Below, piece by piece: positions 40,171-51,200 of a stretch of 64,000 nucleotides of DNA. Made by a program: the position numbers and the translations under genes. The notes under the pieces were generated by a model. That model saw only the letters and a program-made list of their open reading frames with translations, was not told the origin of the DNA and did no database searches. Each line of letters begins with the position of its first letter. Positions within the stretch are counted from its first letter, which is position 1. Origin of the DNA: Polyangia bacterium (GTDB taxonomy: Bacteria; Myxococcota_A; Polyangia; Nannocystales; Nannocystaceae); the NCBI GenBank assembly GCA_030429545.1, contig JAUIFF010000002.1, positions 372,001 to 436,000 of the forward strand, read 5' to 3'.

Positions 40171-42807
40171 TCACGGAGTCAGACGAATCAGCGTCCGGTG
40201 GGAACCGTCGACACTGATCGATGCGCCGACAATTAACTCGCCACCTGGCAACCCGAGGATTGCACTGCCTACATCCGACACAGCGCCTTCACCACCGAGG
40301 GTCCGGGCCCACCGGAGCTCGCCATTGTTTGTATCGACTTTTCCGACCCACGCCTCCCAGCCGAGTGTCTGGGTAAATGCGGTGCCGACAAAGGCGATCG
40401 AGTTGTCGCTTGTAAACGTCACTCGATTGCACCAATCGTTGCCCGGGCCTGCGATTGGATAGCGCTCTTTCCACTGTTCATTCCCGCTCTCATCGACGGC
40501 CACCAACAATACATCGGCTGCCTGTGTGCGCGCAAGCTCCCCACAAATAACAGCACTCCCCGCGCCGTCGATTACCACATCATTTGGATGGTAGTAGGTC
40601 AATGGATCGCTGATGGTACGTGTCCATTTGACCGCACCAGTGTCGTCGAGTTTGGCCAACAGAAGGTTTTTTTCACTGGATTTTTGTACCCCGATGGCAG
40701 TGAGCGTATGGCCATCTGGGGTCCGGGCGAGCGAACCTCCGCTCCCCCCATCCGGCGCCGAAAACGTCCATGCCACGTCGAGGTTGGTGTCAAACGCCGT
40801 CACGTTGGGTGTCGCATCGGCGCCGACGAGCGCAAGGGTGATGAACAGGTCCCCCGCGACGACGACATCAATGAGCAGATCTTGGTCTGTATCGAGCGAA
40901 CGCTCGTCTGCGGAGAGGAGACTACCACTGCTGTCGTAGGTGGCGATCAACGAGTCGAACTCCTCGTCTTCGGCGAACCCGACAGCTACGATTTTGTCTG
41001 TATCTACATCAACTGTGACATCGCGAAATGTCGTATCGATGGCGACCCCAGAGAGTGTGTGCTCCCAGATTAGGTCACCGTCGACTGTGAACTTTGCCAG
41101 CCATGCCTCGTAACCTTCGCCGTTTCGGTCGTTGTACCCGGCGGCGATGATTTCTCCGGCGCCATCGAACTCGAGTGCATTGATTCCGACGTTACCCGAC
41201 CCGGGAATGTATGTGCGCCACACTTCGGAGCCTGACGGCGTGCAATCGTTGTTGCATCCATCGGCATTTTCGGGGTTGCCATCATCGCAGAGCTCGTCTT
41301 CTTCGACCTGACCATTGCCACAGGCAGGCCCAGTCATCTCGGCACCAGTCGTCTCGTCCGTGTCGGCCGTGTCGATAGTCGACTCGGTTGTCTCACCTCC
41401 GGTTGTCGTACCGTCCGTTTCGCTTGTCTGCTCACTCGTTTGCGTGTCACTCGTGGTCGCGGTTGGGTCGGCGCAGCCGCTGACGAGCATCAGGCCGGCG
41501 ACCGCAGTGAGCCCGGCCCGACGCCGTCGTCGACACAGACCCGCGATGACCAACAAACCGAGGGCCGCCGCGCCCCCGTCAGTGTTCGTGCTCCGACAAC
41601 TACAACCCTCGTCGTCAATATTTCCGCCGGTCGACTCGGTCCCGCCAACCTCGGTTGTTTCACCATCATCGGTACTGCCCGTGATCGAGTCGGTGGTTTC
41701 CGGCGCGCCCGTACTTGTGCCATCGGTCTCGCCACTGGTCCCCCCTTCTGTGGGTGGAGGATCTGTGTTGACACCAAATGTCACCCGCTCCGAAGTACCG
41801 ACATTACCCGCTCGGTCGGTCGCCTCTGCCTCGAGTGTCCAGACCCCGGTGGGAAATGAAAACGCGGGGAAGGTAAAGGGAGCCGTGTTATCTTCGAGCT
41901 CAAACAAGACAGCGTCTTCTTCGACAACCCTCAAGACGAGACGCTCTGTGCCCCAACCGACATCTTCGACTGCGACTTCGACTTCGACATCAATGTCGTT
42001 TCCCTGGGTATTGTAGCGGGCACCATCATAGGGATCGACGATGGTGACCTCGGGCGCGGTAGTGTCGGGGCTCGGGTCAAAGGCGGGCCCGCAGGTCGAT
42101 GAAGGACCACTTGTCTGGCCAAATGAACATGTATCCCAAGTTCCCTCTGCCACCCCCGGGTCGCCGGCCGCAAACCCCTCGCAGGCGGGGGAAGGGTCCC
42201 AATTGCCGAGCCCGTCGTGACACGGCGTCACATCGATCCCAGTCTCCGCCTCGATCCAGTCGATGCCATTGTGAACGAGGGAGAAGTAGTTGCCCGCACC
42301 ACAGCCTGGTTGGCCCCACGAGGTAACACCGAACACCCGCCAGGTTCCATCATCGAGTTGGACCAGGGCCGGGCCTCCTGAGTCACCGTAACATGCCCCC
42401 TCATTCTCATTGCCGACAAATACTTCATCCCAACTAAACCCGGCGATTTCGGTGGTGACCTGACGCTTGATACCATAGGGTTGCTCGGGATCATCGGACT
42501 GGCCAAAACCCACGATCGTCGCCGATTCGCCGACAACGAGTTTGGCCTCGCCGTCGCACCCCATCAGCGGCGGCGTGATCGGTACATCTGTAACTGGATC
42601 TGCTAGTACGCAGGCAGCGAAGTCGGTGCCAAAGCCAAAGCTGCCAACGGGATGGACAGCACATCGCTCGGGAACGAGCTCACGCCCGGGGCCGTCCTCG
42701 GTGTCCGCAAACCGAACCCACGGCACTTCATCACCACAATGGGCAGCGTACAAAACAGAGCGGGTCGTCGAGCAGGTCGGGGTGGCGGTGGCGGAAACTC
42801 TGCTCAA
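40171..42807 (-). CDS. Trypsin-like protease fused in frame to a DUF4215 beta-propeller lipoprotein
   Basis: 878 codons, apparently two genes joined. The first part is a trypsin-family protease with His in LYAAHC and Ser in ACYGDSGGPAL, an Ig-like region, and a tail CSCRSTNTDGGAAALGLLVI followed by CRRRRR, which fits a MYXO-CTERM sorting signal. Instead of stopping, the frame continues into AGLTAVAGLMLVSGC (lipobox Cys at 41473-41475), a Thr-rich linker, one DUF4215 unit (CGNGQVEEDELCDDGN) and about 300 residues of repeated NHL/PQQ-like propeller blades (YNDRNGEGYEAWLAKF, GELRWARTLGG). The N-terminus lacks a signal peptide and the first trypsin strands. Those lie on the other strand at 42840-42975. 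Confidence 0.75.
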   Translation of the reverse strand: MSRVSATATPTCSTTRSVLYAAHCGDEVPWVRFADTEDGPGRELVPERCAVHPVGSFGFGTDFAACVLADPVTDVPITPPLMGCDGEAKLVVGESATIVGFGQSDDPEQPYGIKRQVTTEIAGFSWDEVFVGNENEGACYGDSGGPALVQLDDGTWRVFGVTSWGQPGCGAGNYFSLVHNGIDWIEAETGIDVTPCHDGLGNWDPSPACEGFAAGDPGVAEGTWDTCSFGQTSGPSSTCGPAFDPSPDTTAPEVTIVDPYDGARYNTQGNDIDVEVEVAVEDVGWGTERLVLRVVEEDAVLFELEDNTAPFTFPAFSFPTGVWTLEAEATDRAGNVGTSERVTFGVNTDPPPTEGGTSGETDGTSTGAPETTDSITGSTDDGETTEVGGTESTGGNIDDEGCSCRSTNTDGGAAALGLLVIAGLCRRRRRAGLTAVAGLMLVSGCADPTATTSDTQTSEQTSETDGTTTGGETTESTIDTADTDETTGAEMTGPACGNGQVEEDELCDDGNPENADGCNNDCTPSGSEVWRTYIPGSGNVGINALEFDGAGEIIAAGYNDRNGEGYEAWLAKFTVDGDLIWEHTLSGVAIDTTFRDVTVDVDTDKIVAVGFAEDEEFDSLIATYDSSGSLLSADERSLDTDQDLLIDVVVAGDLFITLALVGADATPNVTAFDTNLDVAWTFSAPDGGSGGSLARTPDGHTLTAIGVQKSSEKNLLLAKLDDTGAVKWTRTISDPLTYYHPNDVVIDGAGSAVICGELARTQAADVLLVAVDESGNEQWKERYPIAGPGNDWCNRVTFTSDNSIAFVGTAFTQTLGWEAWVGKVDTNNGELRWARTLGGEGAVSDVGSAILGLPGGELIVGASISVDGSHRTLIRLTP

Positions 42808-42975
42808 TCTCGCATCGCATCTGCCGCGAGCTCTTTTTCGCTACCTCGATCGGCTCAGCCGCGAACGACCCCCGACCCATCCTCGGAGGCGAAGCTGTCA
42901 GCCCGTGTGGATGGCCAAATGTGGTAAGTGTTGGGGGTTTTTGCTCGGGTACACTCATTCATCCAGAGGTTGGCC
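42800..42975 (+). pseudogene. N-terminal fragment of a trypsin-like protease, in opposite orientation
   Basis: The + frame reads ELFFATSIGSAANDPRP then ILGGEAVSPCGWPNVVSVGG and FCSGTLIHPEV, which are a signal-like segment, the activation-site N-terminus (I-x-GG) and the first Cys strand of a trypsin. No start codon precedes it. The next expected residues (VLYAAHCG) are found only on the minus strand at about 42770. This indicates a local inversion or recombination that split the gene. Confidence 0.65.
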
Positions 42976-43175
42976 TCGAGCCTCTCGACAAAGAATTTGG
43001 ATCCTCGGAGCTTCGAGAACGTTTTCATGTAACAGCGAAGAGTGCACGCAACTGGCTCAAGCGCTGGCGTGAAACGGGTTTTATCGAACCTGCGAAACCG
43101 GGTGTAGAACGGGTGCACAACTACCGGCTGACGAGGCAGTGGCTTTCGCGCTTAGCCGAAATAGCGGAATCTTGA
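42976..43175 (+). pseudogene. Winged-helix DNA-binding fragment fused to the protease fragment
   Basis: Continuing in the same frame, the sequence changes to GSSELRERFHVTAKSARNWL, then KRWRETGFIEP and HNYRLTRQWLSRLAEIAES, a winged helix-turn-helix like those at the C-terminus of Fic proteins or regulators. It has no start of its own and probably is the tail of a lost gene. The rest of the gap to 43299 holds the promoter region of the next gene. Confidence 0.5.
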
Positions 43176-43299
43176 ATTTCAAATAGAGGAAGCGCGTGAA
43201 GCTCGCGGATACCAAAAATGCAATAATTCCTGGATCTCGGACGGATTCCACTCGGAAATAGCGGAAGTCCCAAGCGTACGACAGTGACTCGCGGAAAAC

Positions 43300-45252
43300 A
43301 TGAGCAACACCCCCCTCAACCCGACAGCCTACCCGCTCCTGTACGATCTCGAGAGCTCGACGGCGTTCCCAGAATTTGAACTAGGCAGCGACCTCTCAAC
43401 GGTCCAGCCAAGCCTCGAAACAACCTCGACCGACGATACCGAGTATCTGAGAAATACTCGGGACGGGCTCAACGACATGAGCCAAGGCTGGGGCGTTCTC
43501 TTCCCCGACTCCGACACGGGTCGGGAGTTGCGGGAGGCGATTGCCGAACTCGTCGAGTTCCGTCGTGCTGCGTTGAAAAAGTCGACCTTTCGTCTCGATG
43601 TCCAAGAGTGGGCAATACCTAGCTCGCAAACAGCCAACGAATTTTACCGGCAGTACTCAAGCCTTCGCCGAGTCGAGCAGCCATACTACCTATTGATCCT
43701 CGGAGACTTTGATCAGATTCCAGCTTCCTACGATATCATGATGAATGATCATGTTTCAGTTGGAAGGCTATGCTTCCCGAACATAGATGACTACAGAACA
43801 TACGCAACGAAAGTCGTTCGCGCAGAGACATCAGTACGTAATGAGTCGTCGCGGGACACTCCTCAGATCGTAGTCTACTCTCCACACGGAGTGGCGAAGA
43901 AGAAGGATGCTGTCGATATCGCCCACGGGATGCTAGTAAAGCCACTTCTCACTCATTTCCGGGAAGAACACAGTGCTGCAGAGGTTGTGTTTGGCGGACC
44001 ACACGCTGATACCGAGCACACCTCGTGGGGGAAGGTTCGCGAGGAACTCCAAAGAGACGCTCCAACGGTTTTGCTCTCGGTGAGCCATGGCGCTGGCGTA
44101 ACGAAGCAGAAAGTCGAGGGACAACGGATACTTCAGGGCAGGATGGTCACGGAGGCTGGTCCCCTAAACCTCGATACGATCCGCGAAAGTCCCTTCTTGA
44201 AAAACGGAGTCTGGTTCAATTATGCGTGTTTTAGTGGTGGAACTCCGAGGTCGAGCTCATTTGCACCGATGATGCGTCGACTCCGCTCCGTTGGCGGCAA
44301 AGCACCTGATGTGAGCCAAACAGTGGCCGGTGATCGACCCTTTGTCGCGTTACAACCTCAGCTTGCTCTCGCCAATCCAGACGGCCCACTAGCGATCTTT
44401 GGGCATATCGATACCGCTTTCATGTATACCTTTGCAGCTTACGAGCAGATAGATGGTCGAAGCCGTCTGAGACCACGTCCACGTGCTCTCCAGGCTACAT
44501 TTGATGAACTGATTTCTGGTAGTCGGTTCGGAGTGGCAAGGCACATGTTGGGAGATGCAATCCTGAGTTCGAGCCATGATGTAACCGATATCTACCAGCG
44601 TGCGATGGCGCGGGAGGACGAGGTCGTTCGTCGCCTTCTTGAGTCGTCTGAGAGCTTGCCCCTGCTGATTCAAAAGCGGGTACGTACCACAATCCAGCAG
44701 CTACGAAAGCAGCACAAGCCCAACGAGATCACACTCAGTAAAATAGCAGCAGAAGCCCGTATGCCTCTCGTTTGGCTCCTTGCCCCGTTCGCAACAACAA
44801 GTGAAAAATCGAGGTTGTTGTATTCGAGTCATACATGGCTCGCCTATCACGATCTTCGTTCTTGGATTCTCCTTGGAGATCCAGCGGCTCGATTGCCCCT
44901 CGCAAAAAATCAGGTGCGGCCGCTGGTGACGGCAACAGACTTTTTCGGCGAATCGTTTATGGCCTCTAAGAAAGGCTCTGAACAAGCTTCAGAGAAGTCG
45001 AAAGATCCGCCCACACGAACGGACGACGAAGAACCTCCAAGCGCCGATCTTTTGCCTGCGATCCCGTGTGCACCGTCCAACTTCTTGACAGCGGTAAAGA
45101 GTTTTCAAGAAGCACGCGGAAACTCTGGGCTCGAACAGGAAATTTCTGATGATTTTGGCATCGATCTCGACACGCTCACGCAATGGAGAGACCACGGCGA
45201 AAAGCTCCTTCTGTGGGCCATAAAACGAGCGAAAGCCCAGACACAAAGCTAG
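43300..45252 (+). CDS. Caspase-fold peptidase, C25/gingipain-like
   Basis: 650 residues from ATG 43300. The peptidase C25 pattern is visible: PYYLLILGDFDQIPASYD, VSVGRLCFP and a YATKVV segment, then the catalytic His263 in VLLSVSHGAG and Cys310 in NYACFSGGTP. This His...Cys order with the H-G and C-x-S-G-G contexts is that of clan CD proteases (caspases, gingipains, CHAT). There is no signal peptide, so unlike gingipains it is cytoplasmic. A helical region (450-520) and a disordered acidic tail (555-600) follow. It runs towards, and overlaps by 4 nt, the stop of the giant CHAT protein. It is likely part of a caspase-like regulatory group with its neighbours (inference). Confidence 0.78.
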   Translation: MSNTPLNPTAYPLLYDLESSTAFPEFELGSDLSTVQPSLETTSTDDTEYLRNTRDGLNDMSQGWGVLFPDSDTGRELREAIAELVEFRRAALKKSTFRLDVQEWAIPSSQTANEFYRQYSSLRRVEQPYYLLILGDFDQIPASYDIMMNDHVSVGRLCFPNIDDYRTYATKVVRAETSVRNESSRDTPQIVVYSPHGVAKKKDAVDIAHGMLVKPLLTHFREEHSAAEVVFGGPHADTEHTSWGKVREELQRDAPTVLLSVSHGAGVTKQKVEGQRILQGRMVTEAGPLNLDTIRESPFLKNGVWFNYACFSGGTPRSSSFAPMMRRLRSVGGKAPDVSQTVAGDRPFVALQPQLALANPDGPLAIFGHIDTAFMYTFAAYEQIDGRSRLRPRPRALQATFDELISGSRFGVARHMLGDAILSSSHDVTDIYQRAMAREDEVVRRLLESSESLPLLIQKRVRTTIQQLRKQHKPNEITLSKIAAEARMPLVWLLAPFATTSEKSRLLYSSHTWLAYHDLRSWILLGDPAARLPLAKNQVRPLVTATDFFGESFMASKKGSEQASEKSKDPPTRTDDEEPPSADLLPAIPCAPSNFLTAVKSFQEARGNSGLEQEISDDFGIDLDTLTQWRDHGEKLLLWAIKRAKAQTQS

Positions 45253-48200
45253 GAAATCCAGCAGCCGAATTGTGCCTGCCCTCTAAGCTCGGCGTTGTTC
45301 GTGAACAAAGTCGTGAGTACTTCCCACGGCTTCTTGCCAGTAGCAAGGCCGTTGAGCAATTCATTGCCGACGGCGACCGCGTGTGAAAGACGGACCGGCC
45401 ACAGCGGCGCGATGACGCAGCGTGCTCCTGCGCTCAGCAGGGTTCCCGCGATATTTCCGGGTTCTGCGAGCCCCCCTCCGAGCAAGCCAGTTTCGCACGA
45501 GAGAAGAATGATCGTTGCACCCGCGAAGCTCTCAGGGTGGCGAACGAGTGTTGCAACATCGAGGGGGCGACGGGCTCCGTCACGATCAACTCCAACGATC
45601 CGGGCATTGCCTGTATCATCCATGTTGCCGTGTGCAAGCAGCACAATTACGTCGTGTAGCTCGGCTTCCGCCAGTAAGCTCTGAGGACTAGCGGGAGTGT
45701 CTCGAACGGTGGGTGTTTCGCCAAACAAAGCATAGCCATATGAGTCGTAGATACTCCCCACAATCCTCGTTGGTCCGCGTTTCTCAGCGGTCGAGCGAAG
45801 CTCTTTCACAGCTCGAAACCAGGGGTCGTCTCCGACTGGACCCGAGTCTCGGTCCGGCTTCGCCATCGCAATCATCGTCGACCTCTTCCTGACCTCGAGT
45901 TCACGTTGCCCGAGTAGCTCGAACGACGCGCATGTTACGACGGGAATGTCCTTCCACACCGACGACGGAGCAACGAGCCGGAGATTTGAAGATGGGCACC
46001 ATAGAACACATTTGGGGCGTTCCTTGAGATGTTTAAGAATGGGGTCGACAAGTCCACCTTGGAGCCACTGTGTGTACGAGTGTATGGCATGCTCGCGCGT
46101 AGACAAATCTACATCTGGGTTTCTCATACTATTTACGTACGCATGAGGATCAGAAGGGGGAGGCGACAGTGGCACACCGAGAGCTTCAACTAGTTTTTTG
46201 CCTCCCTTGGTGAAACGGACAAGGATACAGAGTGAGCTCGGTGTAGCTTGGACGACTGCGACTCCTACCGCCCCCGGATTCACCCTCAACCATCTCCACA
46301 TTTCATCAAAGTTGTTGTCCTCGGTAAGAAATTTTGGACAGGCCTTGCGTATCTCCGCAAGAGCACGAAGTATTGAGTGTTGCTCCCCAAAATCGAGTGC
46401 AGAGGTCCAATCATCCCATGATGACTGCGAAACGGAAATTGGCCGGGATAACCGGGCGCGAAGCGGTCGGCGAAACGGTTCAAAACCACGTGTAAGCCAT
46501 CGTAGTAAGACACCAGCCTTTTCCCCTCCGATCACAATAAAATTGTCTGGCGAGTGATAGACATCGGTACCGGGTCGTGCGGATACAAATTCTAGGAGAC
46601 TAACTGAGCGAACGAAACCCGCCATCAGGTTCAAAGCCGTTTGCAGGGCCGCGAACGCTTCACGCTCGCGGAGCTTGCGATGCAGTACGAGATATGGGCG
46701 AGCTTGGATAATCGCGTGCCACGACTCCTCCGCAAGTTCGAGGCGCGTGTTCGGGTTCGCAGCACCCGCGAGGCTATTGAGCGCGAGTGCTGCTGTGACG
46801 AGTTCTTCGCCAGGGCCAAGTGCGCGACCTGCTTGGATCGCACGCGAGAGCCATTCTCGCGCAGCCTCGCCGGACTGATTACGAGACCCTGGAAGAACAG
46901 TTGCAGGGAGGTTCCCGTGTTCGTGGAGAGCATCGACCAAGGCACAACCCGCCAACAGGGCCGTTTCCCAGTGATGCCGCGGGTCTCGTTCGAGCGTGCG
47001 TTCGCAGATAGCATCCTCAGAGAGCTGTATCCCCTCGCGAAATTCTTCGCGGGTCATCTCCGTGGTTCGCAACAATGCCGTTGCAAGATTGTGCTGCGCC
47101 GTTGCGTACGCCCCGGGGTACGTCTCTCGATTCTGTTCGCTTAGGTGCTTGCGCCAGAAACGGACCTCCGCATTCCGGCCTCCCGTCAGTCGTTCGATAT
47201 GAGCAAGACATACAGCCCGGTTTCGATGTAGGAACTGACGTGCTTGTGGCCTGAGCAGTGTCACGTCAACAGTTTTGAAGGTTTTTTGGGCTAGCCGTAG
47301 CATCTCCACGGTTTCGTCCTCGGGAACAAGATCCGCCAAGACGGTGCGCTCCCATGCAAGGCTAGCTGTGAACTCTGCCTTTTTCTCGCCGGACTCAGCA
47401 GCATCGATAGCTTTTTGGATGAGTGTGATACTTCGTCGGAGACGTTCGATGCGTCCCCCGTACCCCAGCTGTGCCTCGAGTTCTGCGAGATTGTGGAGAG
47501 TGTTTCCAGCTAGGTCGGCAGGCCCTTCCGCCAGCGCACGGGCCAACACGAGCTGGTAGAAGTGCTTACACTCTTCATATTTACCGAGATACCGGTACGC
47601 GCGTGCTAGTGATTCAAGTGTGTCGATAATCGCTGACGATTCTCCACCTTGGAGTTCGAGTGACTCAAACAAAAGATCACGAGCATACGCGAAATCGAGA
47701 ACCGGCGCGTCGACGTGGTTATATGGCGCCCACAGACTTGCCAACTCGTGGAGTAGTCGAACTTTCGATTGAACACTCTGGATAGTGGTAATGCTCTTAT
47801 ACGCGATCTCTGTCGCTTCGCGGGCTTCCGCACAAGAGTGGATTCCGTGAGGGACAAGAGCGACAATGAGATGCGCTCGCCCGCAACAGAGCCCTGCACG
47901 TACTTGAGGGGACGAACCTTCCAACTTGTTCTCGACCGTCCGTAATTTCTCCACAAGCGCCTTCGGCTTATCGAGAAGACACGTTTGGTCTAGCAACCGT
48001 TTTAGTACCTCACTATCTTGTTTGGCAAGCCTCTGTGCGAACTGGAGTTGCTGACGTCGCTCATCACGTGAGAAGAGATGCTGACGAATCTCCGAAAACG
48101 CTTGCACTGCTGGGTCTTCAAGCATCGATACGATCAGCCCGGCATACTTGGTGAGGTCACCTTGAGGGATTGTCTTAATTTCGTCAGCTCGGTCGGGGAA

Positions 48201-51200
48201 CGTGCGGAGCAGTTCATCGAGAAACTGCCGAGGACGCGTGTCTGTCGGTGACCTCTGGCCCCACTCATGAAGTAACTGGCGAAGATAGTCGAGGTATTTT
48301 TCGGCAGTAGACGGTCGGACACGAACGCCGTCCATGAGGTGCTCCACTGCCCGACTTACCCGTTCCACTTCGCTGAAGTCGGGATGCTTTTTGGCCACGT
48401 TGGCCGCAGAAATTTGAGTCTCGACGTACTGCCAGTCGGTCCGAATCTCGAGGGCGCGACCGACAAGCTCGTAGGCTCGCCGAATATCCTCTTCACCCCC
48501 TCGTTGTAAAAGTGCGTCTGCTTTGACTTTCCAGAGTTGGGCCTTTTGGCCCGGTACAACTGCGAGTTTCTCAGCCTCAGCGTAGCAACGAAACGTCCGG
48601 GACAGATCCGGCTCATGCGGCAACTTCCACGCATTACCAAGTGAAACGAGGCAGCCAAACAGTGGAACTTCCGCCTGTTTTCGACAGAGCTCAACGGCCT
48701 GGGCGAGCATTTCCCGCGCTCGGGTAACGAGCGAGGCGGTGTCCTTTCCAAGCCGACGGTAGCGACACTGGTCCATCAGTGCCACCCCCTCATCAAACAG
48801 GCGCATAATCTTGGCGTCGTTTGTTTCAGCACGATCCCCAGTTGGATCTGCAACCGGGTTGGTGACATCCGGGTTATCGGCGAACTTGCGAATCGAGCTT
48901 AGCTGCCAGGGCTCTCCACTGTGGGGTTGGGGAAGCGCTGCGAGGAGGAGTTTCCAAGGTTCAGCCTTATCAATTTCGCGGGTGTTTTGAACCGTTTCGT
49001 AGACCACGTCTAGGAACGGTTGTTGCTGCTCGCTTGGCATCTCGGACCAGCGCGGGATTACATGCGCCAGTACGAAGTCGGCCATGTCAGGACGGATTTG
49101 GAGGGCGATACGTAGTGTATCAATTGAGCGTGCCAGTGACTTGGGCGGGACCGAGTGTTCTGAGCCCCCTACAAGCTGTATAAGCCAAATCGGAGCATCA
49201 TCGGCCAGCCCTTTCGGTAAGCCTGCGGGCTGTGTGCCGAGCCGTCCTTGACCGCCTTGGCGAGCGTTGATCCAAACAAAACGAGTTGTGGCTAGCCGGA
49301 CTTGTTGAGTATCGCCTAGGTCCTTGCGCGCCGCGTTGAGCAATCGTTCTACGACGGCTAGGACCTTTGGATGAAGAAGAGGACCGACGTGCATCATGAC
49401 AAGTGCTGCCTTGAGCCGAAGGTCGCCACGAACGATTGATGGGACTGGCCTCTCGTCAGTCAGGGATGTTGCTATCTCCGCGACTTTATCCATCGAGTGT
49501 AGAGAGGTGCCAATAATTTCAAAGCTGAGGGTCATGAACAGCCGATGACCGTGCTCCAAGGCCTGGCGATGTGGTTGTAGGTCTTGGATTGCTTTTTCGC
49601 AATGATCCCGCGCTCGCAATAGAACTCCCACATTTCCATTCGCGCTTCTATAGAGTACATCCGCGAAGTCGAGGCGGACACGATACTCTCCCGGGTATTC
49701 GGCGAGTAACGCTTCGACTTCCGCACACCGTTGGCGCGAGAGAGAGCCGGTTTCTGATTGAGCAATGATGAGTGCATGTAGGCAGTGCAGTCGCTCCAGG
49801 CTATCGAGGTCCACGGCAAGCGCGCGTTCAACTATCTCGATAGCTGCGACGTGAGCGCCCTGCTCTATTCGGATGAAGGCCGAAGTGTGATACTGTCCGT
49901 GCTTCTCACAGAAAGCCGCAAGCCGGTGGAGAGTCTCAACTTGCAACCTACTATGAAACGCGAATGCTTCAGCGTAGCGTAGAAGGTCGTTGACCTCGTC
50001 GCTGATCGCCCGATTCACGAGCATATCAATGTCCTCGGAAGGACGTTGATTTTCCCGAATCCTCAACGCGGCACGGTGTAGGCGTACCTTGACGCGGTCA
50101 GTTCCCGTGGTGGCACGTGTCGCTTGTTCGAGTGTTTCATCCGCTTCCGCGAACTCTCCACGGGTCTGAGCTGCAAGGGCTTTGAGTTGTGCGACTGCTC
50201 CACGGAGATATCGCGGTACGTTTGGTAATGCATCCAGGCGCAGTAGAGATTCGTTTAGTAGTTCTTCGTCCCCACGACGGTGCGCGACATCGGCAACCTG
50301 AACAAGACAAGACGCTTCGTTCACGGGATAGCGAGCCCGAGCCAGCTTTGCAGCTTGAAGCAGATGACCGAGCGCCTCTTCGGAACCGGGTGATTTTGTC
50401 TCGAGTGTAAGGCCGAGCTCGCTGAGCACTTCAATGCGAGTCGGCGCTTTTGCTTGGTCAGGCAGTGACGCCAGCACTTGTCTCGCCAGGGCAACAGCCT
50501 CATCGATTCGACCAAGCTGACGAAGATCCCGGACGTTCTCAATGCTTAGATCTACCGTGTAGGGGACACCAGGCTCAAGTAGGTCGAGGGCTTGTTGGCG
50601 GAGAGCGAGGCCAAGAGTCAGATCCTCCGAGCCTCGCAAGATTGCTTCCGTATGTAGCAGAGTAGCTTGATGTTTAGGGTCCAGGTCAACGGTGTGCAGC
50701 TCATTGACCAAGCTGAGCAAACGGAAGGAGAGTTCTCGTTTTTGACTATCACCATCGGCAAATTTGGACCGGAGAGTACGGGCAGCCATTGCGACCGATT
50801 CGACCATCGTGTGTGAGTCACCATCTCGCTTGGCCATCTGAAAAGCCTCAAACAGGTCTGCGAGGCTCTCATCGAATTGCTGGGATTCAAGTGCCAAGAT
50901 CAACGACGTTATACCCCGCCCGAAATAAAGTTGAGCCGTTGTGATGTAGGGTGGCTTCCCGTGCTCGAGTAGCCGATTGAGAAGCTCGATTCGCAGGGTA
51001 AACAGATTGACTGCTCGGAGGTCGTATATCGCCTCCGCAGCGCTATAAAGTAGTCCAGGTAACCATTGTTGATGCTCGGTGCCATCAATCGCCCGTGTGA
51101 GGAGCAATGCCTGCACGAGACGCTCCTCAGGCCATAGAGGAGCAGATACTGCTCGTTCTAGGAAGTGGCGACAGACCTCCGGTAGTGCTTCCTGCTCAAT

